Assembly: GCA_964436045.1 (NCBI GenBank)
Contig: CAYTBN010000034.1
Location: forward strand, 1-64,000
Length of the DNA stretch: 64,000 nucleotides
Source of the DNA: CAYTBN01 sp964436045
GTDB taxonomy: Bacteria > Myxococcota_A > UBA796 > UBA9615 > CAYRNR01
Direction: 5' to 3'
The translations under genes and the position numbers were made by a program. Positions 1 to 8,956 of the stretch are shown here, piece by piece (positions within the stretch are counted from its first letter, which is position 1; each line of letters starts with the position of its first letter). The notes beneath the pieces are model-generated. The model was not told the origin of the DNA. It saw only the letters and a program-made list of their open reading frames with translations, and made no database searches.

Positions 1-21
1 CATTTTGGCCTCGGGAACCTC

Positions 22-58
22 GCCAGTCTCCATCCCGCATTTCGGGATGGAGACTGGC
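22..58. other. Perfect 16-bp hairpin at left edge
   Basis: GCCAGTCTCCATCCCG (22-37) and its exact reverse complement (43-58) flank a 5-nt loop. No T-run follows on either strand, so it is not a canonical intrinsic terminator. It could end transcription of a gene lying left of the window or sit in the leader of the lipoprotein gene that follows. Confidence 0.6.
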
Positions 59-77
59 TAGCCACACCCACCTCCTC

Positions 78-1910
78 TTGACCGTGATCCTGGGAGGAAT
101 GCTGTTCTCGATCGGCTGCCCGGAGAAGCCGGACGACCGGGATCCGGGGGATGGCAACGTCCAGCCCGGTGACTACGTGCTCGACCTGGAGGTCCGTCCG
201 TCCACGCTGGTCATCGACCGGGTCACCTCCTTCGATCTGCTGTGCGTGGGCGTGACCGACGACGGTTACCTGGCGACCCTCGACGACTGCAGCTTCGAGG
301 TGGTGGACGGCGAGGTGGCCGACCTGTCGGCGGCCGGGCGCGTCACCCCGGTGGCGCTGGGCGAGGGTTCGGTGCGGGCGATACGCGGCAACCTGGCGTC
401 GCCGCCGGTCCCGGTGACGGTGATCGAGACCGGCACCATCGACGTGCGGGTCACCGAGTACGACGGCGACGGCCTGGCCGGCGCCGAGGTGCAGGTGGGG
501 TGTCCCGACACGCTGGCCTCCGGCACCACCGACGCCGACGGCCGCGTACACCTGCAAGGGGATTGGCAGGGCCCGGTGGACCTGGTGGTGGGCGCGGGCA
601 GCAAGCTGACCACCGTGTTGCAGCAGGTCGAGGCCCGCAACGTGGTCGCACCCCTGCGATCCACTAGCAACGAGTACCCCCGGGCCCGGGCCCGGGGCAC
701 GGTGGACTTCCCCGAGGAGCCAGCGGTCGGCGAGATGGCCATCGCCGTCGCGCTGACCTCGACCCCCGTCGGCCCGGCGTTCACCTCGATCTCCGACTTC
801 ATGCCCGGCAATCGCACGGTCGACGACTTCGGCCTCAACGTGCAGCTGCCCTGGAACCTGGTGGTCAAGGACCTGGTGGACGACTTCTCGGCCCCGGTCT
901 ACGAGGGCACGTCGGTGCTGTCGGTGGCCGGTGGCTACTTCGACCTGGGCGAGGTGCTGGGCATCGCGGCCCAGGTGGAGGAGTATGGTCCGGGCGCGGT
1001 GTTCAACATCGTCGGAGTGTATGCCGACCGGCTGATGCTGGGCCTGTACGGCCCCTTCGAGGTGCCCTACGAGTTCCCGGGCACCTCGTCGTCGGTCGAG
1101 GACATCGAGATCGCCCTGGAATGGCCGATGGACCGCGAGGTGGCGGTCACCCTGCTGACTCCGCCGCCGGACTTCTACACCATCGATCCACCGACCATCC
1201 TGGCCTACCGCCAGCTCCAGGACGAGCTGGGCTGGGTCATCGCCGGGGTCGGCGTCGGCAACAAGCCCTACTCCCACCCGGACGCCGATCCGCCGGCCGA
1301 CGATGACGATGACGACGACGACGGCACCTGGGAGAAACCCTGGCTGGCCGCGGACGACGAACCCTGGGAGACCATCCCGGTGATCGAGGCATCCGCCGGC
1401 CACGACCTGGGCACCCCGTTCACCAGCTACGGCGCGATGGCCGTCTACGAGGGGCTCAGCGAGACCGGCGACGCCACCCTGTCGTTCACCCCGCCGATGA
1501 CTGGCTCCGACGCCGTGTTGCCACCGTTCCTGCCCCTGTACGAGGACATGGCCATGGACCAGCCTCGGGGCCACTTCTCCTGGGACGGCGTCGAGTCGGC
1601 GGACATGGCCCGCTCGTACATCTACTACTGGGAGTACATCGCCGGAGCCACCGAACCCATCGACTGGTTCAAGGTCGAGGTCATCGGCCCCGGCGGTCCC
1701 GGCGAGTTGACCCTGCCCGATTCGGTCATGTCCTTCACGGCGCCCTTCGACGCCTCCGGCCTGGACAACGCCTGGGTCCTGGACGCCATCGGCCTGCGCG
1801 CCACCGGCTACCAGGCCCTGCTCACCGACGACGGCCTCGACGGGCTCGAGGCGTTCCAGCACATGACCAACCGCCGCTCAGTCATTTCGCGGCAGTGGGA
1901 CGTGGAGTAA
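78..1910 (+). CDS. Secreted lipoprotein with Ig-like and carboxypeptidase-regulatory-like domains
   Basis: A predicted surface lipoprotein of about 610 residues. A short hydrophobic stretch ends in the lipobox-like FSIGC. Residues ~35-115 resemble a bacterial Ig-like (BIG2) fold, and ~118-200 resemble a carboxypeptidase regulatory-like domain (DVRVTEYDGDGLAGAEV then TTDADG). A run of eight Asp sits near residue 415. The rest is not recognised. The TTG at 78 has no Shine-Dalgarno sequence and no positive charges before the hydrophobic core. The frame stays open upstream to the window edge and continues the hydrophobic stretch (LLLTVILGG), so the true start is probably further left. Function is unknown; a surface or adhesive role is inference. 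Confidence 0.6.
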   Translation: MTVILGGMLFSIGCPEKPDDRDPGDGNVQPGDYVLDLEVRPSTLVIDRVTSFDLLCVGVTDDGYLATLDDCSFEVVDGEVADLSAAGRVTPVALGEGSVRAIRGNLASPPVPVTVIETGTIDVRVTEYDGDGLAGAEVQVGCPDTLASGTTDADGRVHLQGDWQGPVDLVVGAGSKLTTVLQQVEARNVVAPLRSTSNEYPRARARGTVDFPEEPAVGEMAIAVALTSTPVGPAFTSISDFMPGNRTVDDFGLNVQLPWNLVVKDLVDDFSAPVYEGTSVLSVAGGYFDLGEVLGIAAQVEEYGPGAVFNIVGVYADRLMLGLYGPFEVPYEFPGTSSSVEDIEIALEWPMDREVAVTLLTPPPDFYTIDPPTILAYRQLQDELGWVIAGVGVGNKPYSHPDADPPADDDDDDDDGTWEKPWLAADDEPWETIPVIEASAGHDLGTPFTSYGAMAVYEGLSETGDATLSFTPPMTGSDAVLPPFLPLYEDMAMDQPRGHFSWDGVESADMARSYIYYWEYIAGATEPIDWFKVEVIGPGGPGELTLPDSVMSFTAPFDASGLDNAWVLDAIGLRATGYQALLTDDGLDGLEAFQHMTNRRSVISRQWDVE

Positions 1911-2148
1911 GCGTCAGCCACCGCGATCCACGCACGACCTCCTTCCCTTTTCCATCTCCATCTCCATCGTTTTTTCGGTTCTTCCGGATCCACGTGGGGT
2001 GCTCCCCACGACGACCCTTGCCGTGGAGGAGGCCTCTCTCCCCGGCCACGAACCGGGCACCCCGGTCCGGCGGAGCCGGCTCAAAACGATGGAGGCCTAC
2101 GCAGGCTGAAGAGGAAGGAGACCTGCTCGCGGGATCACACCGGAGAAG

Positions 2149-2190
2149 TGTTACCCATGTCCCCGGACCGATCTGTTACCCATGTCTCGG
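2149..2190. repeat. Two direct copies of TGTTACCCATGTC, 25-bp period
   Basis: TGTTACCCATGTC(C/T)C followed by CGG or GG occurs at 2149-2166 and again at 2174-2190. Short directly repeated motifs of this kind occur at the ends of some insertion sequences (for example IS21-like terminal repeats). No transposase is adjacent, so at most this is a solo end or remnant. The IS link is from memory and uncertain. Confidence 0.4.
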
Positions 2191-2261
2191 GTTGCACAGA
2201 GGAGACACGAAGTGAGGACGTCTTCCTCATCCGATCCCAATCCGATCCCACATCCACATCT

Positions 2262-2290
2262 CCTCTCGTCGTAGTCCGTGTGGGCGGGAC
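2262..2290 (+). repeat. GTAG-type REP-like motif, solo copy
   Basis: TCGTCGTAG followed by TCCGTGTGGGCGGG matches the cores of the two inverted copies next to the RAYT gene near 28.9-29.4 kb (TCGTCGTAG, three variable bases, GNGTGGGCGGG). It is probably a member of the same REP family. Confidence 0.45.
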
Positions 2291-2413
2291 ATCGACGGAG
2301 CCAGGAGACACCAGGAAGAACTCCGCCGAGTGGTGGCCCTCACCTACGGCCTGACCTGACGCGGGTCTCCTCAATTCCGGGTGCCACGGTCGGCTTGCCC
2401 GGCCGTGTCTTCG

Positions 2414-2827
2414 TCAGCGGAACTTGAGACGGACCGCTAGCAGAGTAAGTAGGGCGAGGATCGTGGTCGGATCCGTGCGCCAGCCCTCCGCCCTGGCCCG
2501 GCCTGCGTGGCATTCACACCCATCGTCAGTGTCGACCACTCCATCGCAGTCGTTGTCAACGCTGTCGCATTCGTCGAATGCCAGCGGGTGGACGTCTGGA
2601 TCGACAGGGAGACAATCCCCTTCGCAGGCCGTGAAGCCGTCCCCGTTGACGTCGCCGCCGCCGTCGACGCTCCAGCCGGCGCGATCCTCTGGGGCCTCGC
2701 CGACGAACCAGACATCGCTATCGACGAGGTAGTTGTCCGCTGGCCAGATCGTGACCTGTCCGAAGATCAAGTAGACGAAACCGTATTCGGATCCCTTGTT
2801 CGGCGCACCCACGACAAACATACGCAC
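2414..2827 (-). pseudogene. 3' remnant of an FG-GAP / MopE-repeat surface protein
   Basis: A 137-residue frame that starts in the middle of a fold. It begins inside an FG-GAP repeat (VVGAPNKGSEYGFVYLIFG), continues with a second one (GGGDVNGDG), then one MopE-type metal-binding repeat (DECDSVDNDCDGVVD). It ends in GCEC, a hydrophobic helix and basic residues, resembling a MYXO-CTERM anchor. There is no signal peptide or ribosome site at the beginning, and such proteins are normally several hundred residues long. It is best read as the tail of a 5'-truncated gene. Confidence 0.6.
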
Positions 2828-2916
2828 GCGCCCCGTTCATGAATCCGTCCGTGTTCGAGGATTCCCTAGCGTGGGCTTTGTTGGTTCGGTCTAATGGTGT
2901 AGTTCGGAGGTGCACC

Positions 2917-3123
2917 ATGTCCCGGATGACCGTCACCATCGACGAGGAGCTCATCGCCCGAGCCCGCGAGGAGCTGGGCGTGGCGACCAAGTCGGAGGCG
3001 ATCCGGATCGCGTTGCGGGAGTTGCTGCGGCAGCGGCGGCTGGGGCGGATCTTGGCGCGGCGTGGGAAGGTCGAGTTGGATCTGGATCAGGAGGGCTTGC
3101 GGCGGATGCGGGAGCAGTCGTGA
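2917..3123 (+). CDS. vapB: VapB-type antitoxin
   Basis: 68 residues with a ribbon-helix-helix start (MTVTIDEELIARAREELGV) and the typical VapB tail (ARRGKVELD) that would fold onto the toxin. It would bind and neutralise the PIN RNase encoded next and repress the shared promoter. The ATG at 2917 lies six bases after CGGAGG, which settles the start against an upstream ATG at 2839. Its stop overlaps the vapC start (GTGA), so the two are translationally coupled. Confidence 0.85.
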   Translation: MSRMTVTIDEELIARAREELGVATKSEAIRIALRELLRQRRLGRILARRGKVELDLDQEGLRRMREQS

Positions 3124-3518
3124 TCTTGCTGGACAGCTCGGCGTTGATCGAGTTCTACCGGCCCGGAGGACGGGATGACGTACAGTCGGCGGTGGCAGAG
3201 GCCATCGAGGCCGACCGCGGTGCGATCAACGGGGTCGTCCAGACCGAGATTCTGGCTTTCGTCCGCGGGAAGGGCGCTTTTCGGGAGCTGGCGGAAGACT
3301 TCCGCGCTCTGCACTGGATCGACCTGGATCGAGCGGTGTTCGACCGGGCGGCGGCTCTGGGCGCCGATCTCCGCCGCCACGGTGTCACGGTGCTCGCCAC
3401 CGACCTGATCATCGCCGCCTCGGCGGTACAGAACGGAGCGACCCTGCTCCACCTCGACGCCCACTTCGACAGCATCGCCAGGCACGCCGATCTGACCGTT
3501 CGCAGCTTCGTCCGGTAG
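3120..3518 (+). CDS. vapC: VapC-type PIN-domain ribonuclease toxin
   Basis: 132 residues forming a complete PIN domain. The acidic residues that bind the catalytic metal are visible: Asp5 (LLDSSALIEF), a Glu in QTEIL, an Asp in ATDLIIAAS and another in LDAHFD. PIN toxins of type II modules cleave RNA, often tRNA or rRNA. The GTG start at 3120 overlaps the vapB stop. The lone pair, without mobility genes, sits next to repeat debris and a truncated surface gene, which suggests a locus prone to rearrangement. Confidence 0.88.
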   Translation: MILLDSSALIEFYRPGGRDDVQSAVAEAIEADRGAINGVVQTEILAFVRGKGAFRELAEDFRALHWIDLDRAVFDRAAALGADLRRHGVTVLATDLIIAASAVQNGATLLHLDAHFDSIARHADLTVRSFVR

Positions 3519-3573
3519 GCCATCCGTCATGGCACCCATCCTCTCGGATCTGGTCGCGGGTCGGTGGCGTCGT

Positions 3574-3579
3574 TACGAT
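3574..3579 (+). promoter_or_regulatory. Putative -10 box TACGAT
   Basis: TACGAT fits the TANNNT pattern seen before several genes in the window and lies 33 bases before the ATG at 3612. No convincing -35 hexamer is visible. Confidence 0.3.
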
Positions 3580-3611
3580 GAGGGCAAAACCTGCTTCGAG
3601 GGGGAGCGTTC

Positions 3612-5663
3612 ATGTGCGACCCGTCCAACCGTCTCATGTCCTTCGTCCGTCTGCTGAGGGTGCCGCTGGCGTTGCCCGTGGCCTGCCTGGCGCTCGTGCT
3701 GGGCTGCCCCGACGACGGCAACTACAACCCCGATCCCGTGGACGACGACGACGACAACGACGACGTCAGCGGGGACGACGACGCCACCGGGGATGACGAC
3801 GCCACGGGGGACGACGACACCTCCGGGGATGACGACACCACGGGGGACGACGACACCAGCGGGGACGACGACACCACCGCCGAGACCGACGGCGACGGGT
3901 GGTCGCTGGCTGACGGGGACTGCGACGACGGCGATCCGAGCGTCTACCCGGGCGCCGAGGAGGTCTGGTACGACGGGGTCGACCAGGACTGCGACGGGGG
4001 GACGACTTCGACCAGGACGGGGACGGGGAGCCCGCGGCTCCCAACGGGAGCGACTGCGACGACGAGGATCCCAACACCTATCCGGGGGCGACCGAGATCT
4101 GCGACGGGATCGACAACAACTGCGACGGGGTCATCGACAACCTCGTGGACCTCGACGGCGACGGCTTCAGCGGCTGCTTGGACAGCGGCGGCAACCTGGA
4201 TGTGGCGGTGGTGATCGACAACTCGGGCTCGATGGCCGACGAACAGCAGAACCTGGCGAGCCAGGCCGACGCGTTCTTCGACGAGCTGACCCTGGGGCGG
4301 CTGGACTACAACATCGGCATCATCACCACCGACGAACCCTGGCTGCACGGCGGCGCCATCACCCCGGCGCTACCCGATCCCGCCGGCACCTTCATCGCCA
4401 ACGTGGTCCAGGGGGCCAACGGCAACAACGTCGAGCGGTCGCTGGACATGCTCTACGAGACCCTGCTCAACGAGCCGTTCCGCCGGCCAGGGGCGGCGCT
4501 GGCGGTGATCATCCTGACCGACGAGGACGGACCAGTCCGACGTCACGCTGGTGCAGGCGCTGGCGGCGGCACTGCAGCTGATGCCGGGGAACGAGGAGTT
4601 CCTGCGCATCTCGGGCATCACGGGCGGCTGGCCTGGCTGTGACGGGGTGGGTGGCAACGCCATCTCCTCGCCGCGCCTCAACTCGATCATCGATCTGACC
4701 GACGGGGCCTGGGTCTCGATCTGCGATGTCGACTGGTTCGGCGCCTGGGCCGGCGCCTGGATCCCGGACAACGCCACCGACTGCGACGACAATGCCGCCG
4801 ACGTGAACCCCTGGGCGGAGGAGGTCTGCGACGGGATCGACAACGACTGCGACGGGATCGCCGACGAGGACAACGACGGTGACGGGGCGACGGTCTGCGA
4901 CGGCGACTGCGACGACTTCGACCCCGCGGCCTTCCCCGGGGCGCTCGAGATCTGTGACGGCATCGACAACGACTGCGACGGGCTGATCGACGGGGCGGAC
5001 GATGAGGTTCTCCTACCGGTACCCATGACGGACAACTACTTCCTCACCTACTCGTCCTTCGACCCGTTGTTCTCTTTCTGTGGGACGGACTACGACGTGG
5101 TGGGCATCTCGGACAACGGCTTCGTGGTCCCCGACGGCACCGTCCTGTTCGACAGCACGCCCGCCGCCGACGACATGGGGCTCAACGCGCCGCTGGTGGC
5201 CGGGGGCTGGATCGACCTGGATCCGTCCCAGCACCTGGGCAACGACTTCATGGACGGTTACCACTGCTTCGATCAGAACACCGGCCTGGAGATCGCCTGC
5301 GGACCGGTCTGGTTGGTCAACAAGGACGACGCGCTGGTGATCCTCTGGGATCAGGTCGCGGTGGACGTGGCCCCCTTCGGCAGCGCCAGCTTCCTGATCG
5401 GGCTGACCCTGGACGACGAGGCGGTCGTGCAGATGCTGTCACCCCTGGGCGATCTGCCGCCGGGCACCCGCACGGGGTTCGCCTGCGCCGATGGCCCGGT
5501 CTACACCCTGCCCGATCCCGCCGCCATGCAGGCCGACGGCTGCGTGGATTGGGACACCGTCTCCTTCCCGGAGCTTCATTTCGCGGCCGACGACGCCCTG
5601 CTCGCCCCCCTCGACCCCACCGCCGGCTACCGCCTCTGGACCACGCCCGGGACCTGTCCGTAG
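3612..5663 (+). CDS. Lipoprotein with VWA domain and MopE repeats (reading frame interrupted twice)
   Basis: The start ATG (3612) follows GGGGGAG. A signal peptide ends at VLGC, followed by a long linker of GDDDAT/GDDDTS units. MopE-type DCDD...DNDCDG repeats follow, then a von Willebrand A-like domain with the MIDAS motif DNSGSM (about 4215-4620), two more MopE repeats, and a C-terminal beta-rich domain. The frame shifts at the G6 run 3996-4001 and shifts back near 4526-4531. Domain motifs continue across both shifts in the other frame, so all three segments belong to one gene of about 683 codons. The two shifts compensate. They may be assembly errors (the first is in a homopolymer) or a real double mutation. 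Likely role: calcium-dependent surface binding (inference). Confidence 0.7.
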
Positions 5664-5727
5664 TCGTGTAGCAGCAGGGAACGCGCCGCCTCGGAGCTGG
5701 CACCCGAAAGGCCAGATCTCGTTGCGG

Positions 5728-7350
5728 CTACCGGGTCGGGCCCCAGAACAGGTAGGCGGCGCCGGAGTCGCCGCCGGCCTGGTCGCGATAGGGAGCGCCG
5801 ACGATCAGCTCGTCGATGCCGTCGCCGTCGAGGTCGGAGGTGGCGATACCCGCCCCCAGGTAGTCGTCGGGCGAGACCCCCGCCACCCCGCCGTCGGCCA
5901 AGCTGGCGTCCAGCAGCAGGTCCCAGCCCTCGGTGCGGCCGTAGAACACGTAGGCCCGGCCGCCCCGCATGATGGGGCCGATGTAGGCCTGGACCGCGCC
6001 CGTGATCAGGTCACCCAACCCGTCGCCGTCCAGGTCGCCGCCAACCACCCCGGCGGCGTTCGACGGCCCGCCGCCGTAGGACGAGAAGGTGAAGCCGCCC
6101 AGCTTGAAGTCGTCCCACTCCGAGCCGATCTCGACCAGCACCTCGGGCACCGCGCCCGTGTCGATATCCAGCGAGCCGCGCAGCACGGTCACCTTGCCGC
6201 CATCAGGCCAGGTCAGGTCGCTGTCGGGCGAACCGACGGCCATGTCGCCGATCCCGTCGCCGTCCACGTCGCCCAGGTGACCGACGGCGTCCCCCAGGTG
6301 CTCCGACGTGTCGGTGCCCACGTAGTCCACCGCCAGCTCGCCGATGGGATAGGTCCCCGGGCTCTGCAGGGACGGCCCGGTCACGATGTGCAACACACCC
6401 CGAGCGGTCTCGGCCGACGGCGCGCCGATCAGCAGGTCGCCCAGCCCGTCGCCGGTCACATCGCCGTCGCCGTCCAGGCAATAGCCCACGTGGCCGGCGG
6501 CCACCGGGCCCTCGAGCACGACGTCGGCGTCCCCGGTGGTCATCTCACCGATCAGGCCGCCGGACTGGCCGAAGAACACCCCGACCTTGCCGTCTCCGGC
6601 GAACTCGAAGCCGCCGGACTCGGTGAACAGGGCGAAGCCCAGCGCGGCCTCGCCGCGGCCGTCGCCGGTCGCATCCCACACCCCGCTGACGCTGGTGCCG
6701 ACGTGACCCCACTCCACCTCGCCGCGGATGGCGGCGTCCGGCGTCAGCGCCTGGGGCGCCGTCGGCGTGCCGGTCAACGCCTGGCCGTGGACGAGGTAGA
6801 CCGCGCCGCTGGCCTGGCCGCCGTCGTTGTCCGACCGCGCGCCCACCAGCAGCTCGTCCAGCCCGTCGCCGTCCATGTCCGGAGCGAACGCCACCGAGTA
6901 GCCGGCCTTCTCCAGCGGATCCGCCCCCTCCAGGTAGGCGACCGGTGCCACCACCTGTTTGGCGAAGGACGCGGCGGTGTACAGCAGCGCCCGCCCCTCC
7001 TTGTCGATGGTGGTCCAGCCGGAAGCGCCGCTGACCAGGTCCTCGAGTCCATCGCCGTCGAAATCCCCGCCACCGGCCAGCGCGTATCCCTGGTAGGCCG
7101 ACGGTGTCACCTCGGCCAGGGTGCAGGCCGCGTCCTGGGCGCAGACGGTGTCGGTCAGCGCCGACAGGTTGGGGGTGTCGTCGCAGGCGTCCTCGGGGGT
7201 GGCGTCGTCGTCGCCGGTATCGTCGTCGCCGGTGTCGTCGTCCCCGGACACATCGTCATCGCCGTCTCCGGGGCAGCCGCCGGTCAGAACCAGTGCTGCG
7301 ACCATCAGGCCGAGCAGCGAGAGCCGCCAGAGTTCGTGGAGCGCCCTCAT
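5728..7350 (-). CDS. FG-GAP (integrin-alpha-like) repeat lipoprotein
   Basis: 540 residues. The N-terminus has basic residues, a hydrophobic core and the lipobox TGGC, then a VSGDDDTGDDDT linker. The body holds seven Ca-binding loops of the DxDGDGxxDxxxGA kind (for example DFDGDGLEDLVSGA and DLDGDGIDELIVGA), enough for a seven-bladed beta-propeller. The propeller would sit outside the cell, anchored by the lipid. The ATG overlaps the stop of the selenoprotein gene upstream (ATGA), so the two are cotranscribed and probably translationally coupled. The substrate or partner cannot be read from the sequence. Confidence 0.8.
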   Translation of the reverse strand: MRALHELWRLSLLGLMVAALVLTGGCPGDGDDDVSGDDDTGDDDTGDDDATPEDACDDTPNLSALTDTVCAQDAACTLAEVTPSAYQGYALAGGGDFDGDGLEDLVSGASGWTTIDKEGRALLYTAASFAKQVVAPVAYLEGADPLEKAGYSVAFAPDMDGDGLDELLVGARSDNDGGQASGAVYLVHGQALTGTPTAPQALTPDAAIRGEVEWGHVGTSVSGVWDATGDGRGEAALGFALFTESGGFEFAGDGKVGVFFGQSGGLIGEMTTGDADVVLEGPVAAGHVGYCLDGDGDVTGDGLGDLLIGAPSAETARGVLHIVTGPSLQSPGTYPIGELAVDYVGTDTSEHLGDAVGHLGDVDGDGIGDMAVGSPDSDLTWPDGGKVTVLRGSLDIDTGAVPEVLVEIGSEWDDFKLGGFTFSSYGGGPSNAAGVVGGDLDGDGLGDLITGAVQAYIGPIMRGGRAYVFYGRTEGWDLLLDASLADGGVAGVSPDDYLGAGIATSDLDGDGIDELIVGAPYRDQAGGDSGAAYLFWGPTR

Positions 7351-7925
7351 CGGCTCAGCACCCCGTCGACCTCGTCGATCAGCCGCTGCATCTCGGTTCC
7401 GCCGTCCTCGATGGTCAGCGCGTAATGGGCGTGGACCACGTTCTGCTGCCCGTCGAGCACGTAGAAGTGGTACTTGGCCGCCCCGCAGTTGAAGAACGCC
7501 TGGGTGGTCGAGTCGTCCTGGAGGATCGGCAGCACCGCCTCGGGGTAGTTGGCCTCGATGTCGGCGACGCCATCCTCGTAGCCCGCCTTGTTGACCGAAA
7601 TGAAGGCCACGTCATCGCCCCAGCGGTCGATGTTGCCCGATACGATTTCCTGCATGGCTGCGAACTGCACCCTGCAGTGGCCTCACGTCGCGGTCATCCA
7701 GTAGATGACCACCACCTTTCCCGAGAAGTCGTTCAGCGCCACGGTCTGGCCGTGGGTTGGCGAGTTGCTGTTGTCGTCGACCAGAGCGAAGTTCGGGATC
7801 GTTGCGTCGCCGAGCCCACAGGGCGCCAGATCGGGCGGTACCGTCGGTGGTTCCGGTCCCGTCTGGGCCTGGCTGCAACCGCTGGGCAGCCACAACAGCA
7901 AGGCGAGCAAGATCCATCCCCGCAT
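7347..7925 (-). CDS. Thioredoxin-fold lipoprotein with predicted selenocysteine (UxxC)
   Basis: A 192-residue redoxin of the AhpC/TSA-TlpA kind, if the in-frame TGA at 7683-7685 is read as Sec81. A signal peptide ends at PSGC (Cys17), so it would be exported and lipid-anchored. The fold runs without frame change through VVVIYWMTAT, then U81, then GHC84, giving the redox motif U-G-H-C in exactly the place of the CxxC of this family. On both sides the protein looks like one domain (ALNDFSGK before, ISVNKAGYED after). A stem-loop suited to a bacterial SECIS starts six bases after the TGA. The start ATG at 7925 has AGAGGT nine bases upstream. The alternative is a nonsense mutation in a Cys/Trp codon. 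The expected role is thiol redox in the envelope (family knowledge plus inference). Confidence 0.75.
7650..7677 (-). promoter_or_regulatory. Candidate bacterial SECIS stem-loop after the UGA
   Basis: Counting from the base after the UGA, bases 6-10 (CUGCA) pair with 29-33 (UGCAG). Bases 12-16 (GGUGC) pair with 22-27 (GCAGCC, one bulged G). The apical loop AGUUC has a G in second position and starts 17 nt after the UGA, within the spacing usual for bacterial SECIS elements. A competing short hairpin (ACTGCA, GGG, TGCAGT) also exists. Confidence 0.5.
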
Positions 7926-8054
7926 CGATAGGTGACCTCTCACGTGACCTCCTGCGTCCGCCCATCTTATCCCCGTTCGCGCGCGCGTCGAATCCAGCGT
8001 AAGCTGCGATCCAGGCGCCTGCGCGGCCGGCGCGGCCAGGAAGGGAGCCTGGGC

Positions 8055-8855
8055 ATGGGCTTGCCGACACCCATCCGGTGGAGAATCGCCCTCTCCGTGG
8101 GGATTCTGGTGAGCTGCGCTCCAGGCGCATCGATGGCGGTCGCCGAGGAACCCTCCATCGAGATCAGCGACGCCTGCGAGCCCGCCGACTTCGTGGTCGC
8201 CGTCGACGCGGGCCATACCCGCGAGAACCCCGGCGCCATCAGCGCCCGGGGCGAGGCCGAGTACTCGTACAACCGTCGCATCGCCTACGAGCTGCTGGAC
8301 GCCCTCCACGCGGCGGGGTTCACCCGGGCTTTCCTGATCAACGAGGACGAGGACGAGATCTCGCTGAAGAACCGGGTCCGCGAGGCCGAGAAGGGGCGCG
8401 CCGACCTGCTGCTCTCCGTGCACCACGACTCGGTGCACCCGGCCTACCTGGAAACGTGGAAGTACGGGGGCCAGACCCTGAAGTACTGTGACCGCTACCG
8501 GGGGTATTCGTTGCTGGTATCCGGCGATGATCGGGAGTTCGAGGCCAGCTACGCGTTTGCCGAGCGGCTGGGCAGCGAGCTGAACGCCGAGGAGCTCTGG
8601 CCGACCCAGCACCACGCCGAGCCCATCGAGGGAGAGAACAAGCCCCTGCTGGACAAGGAACGGGGCATCTACCGCTACGACGGTCTCGCGGTCCTGCGGC
8701 GCTCGAGGATGCCCTCCGTACTCCTGGAGTGCGGTGTGATCGTCCACCGGATCGAGGAGCAGGTCCTCGACCGCCCCTCCCACCGGGCGGCCATCGTGCG
8801 GGCCGTGGTGGCGGCCATCGAGATGACCTGCGCGGACGCCGCCGAGGGGGACTAG
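8055..8855 (+). CDS. N-acetylmuramoyl-L-alanine amidase (Amidase_3 type), exported
   Basis: 266 residues. The start ATG at 8055 follows GGAAGGGAG. A signal peptide precedes the catalytic domain. Zinc-site residues of the amidase-3 family are visible: His54 in VDAGHTRENPG, a Glu in GEAEYSYN (about 69) and His123 in LLSVHHDS. The catalytic Glu lies in LLECGVI near the end. The enzyme would cut the amide bond between muramic acid and the stem peptide in the periplasm. No cell-wall binding domain is present. It is divergent from the selenoprotein/FG-GAP pair, with about 130 bases between the start codons. Confidence 0.82.
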   Translation: MGLPTPIRWRIALSVGILVSCAPGASMAVAEEPSIEISDACEPADFVVAVDAGHTRENPGAISARGEAEYSYNRRIAYELLDALHAAGFTRAFLINEDEDEISLKNRVREAEKGRADLLLSVHHDSVHPAYLETWKYGGQTLKYCDRYRGYSLLVSGDDREFEASYAFAERLGSELNAEELWPTQHHAEPIEGENKPLLDKERGIYRYDGLAVLRRSRMPSVLLECGVIVHRIEEQVLDRPSHRAAIVRAVVAAIEMTCADAAEGD

Positions 8856-8956
8856 CGAATCAGAGTGTGCAGGCGCTGCCTCGGCCTACAGTGCCTTGGG
8901 CGCCGGGGTTGCTGACGATGTGATTGACCGACGCGGTGTCCGGGGAGCTGGGGGGC

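Larger units (their letters stand above)
1911..2413. other. Gene-free spacer with repeat debris
   Basis: About 500 bases without a convincing gene. It holds a pyrimidine-rich tract (about 1938-1985), a tandem direct repeat (2149-2190) and one GTAG-type REP-like motif (2262-2290). Short open frames here look like chance frames of GC-rich DNA. Confidence 0.5.

Noticed and set aside
3740..3880. Regular short DNA repeats, considered as a CRISPR array
   Set aside because: Period of about 15 bases, no unique spacers, and it translates in frame to the Asp linker of a lipoprotein.
5491..7425. 644-codon plus-strand frame
   Set aside because: Mirror of the FG-GAP repeat gene; apparent repeats only reflect the repeats of the true gene.
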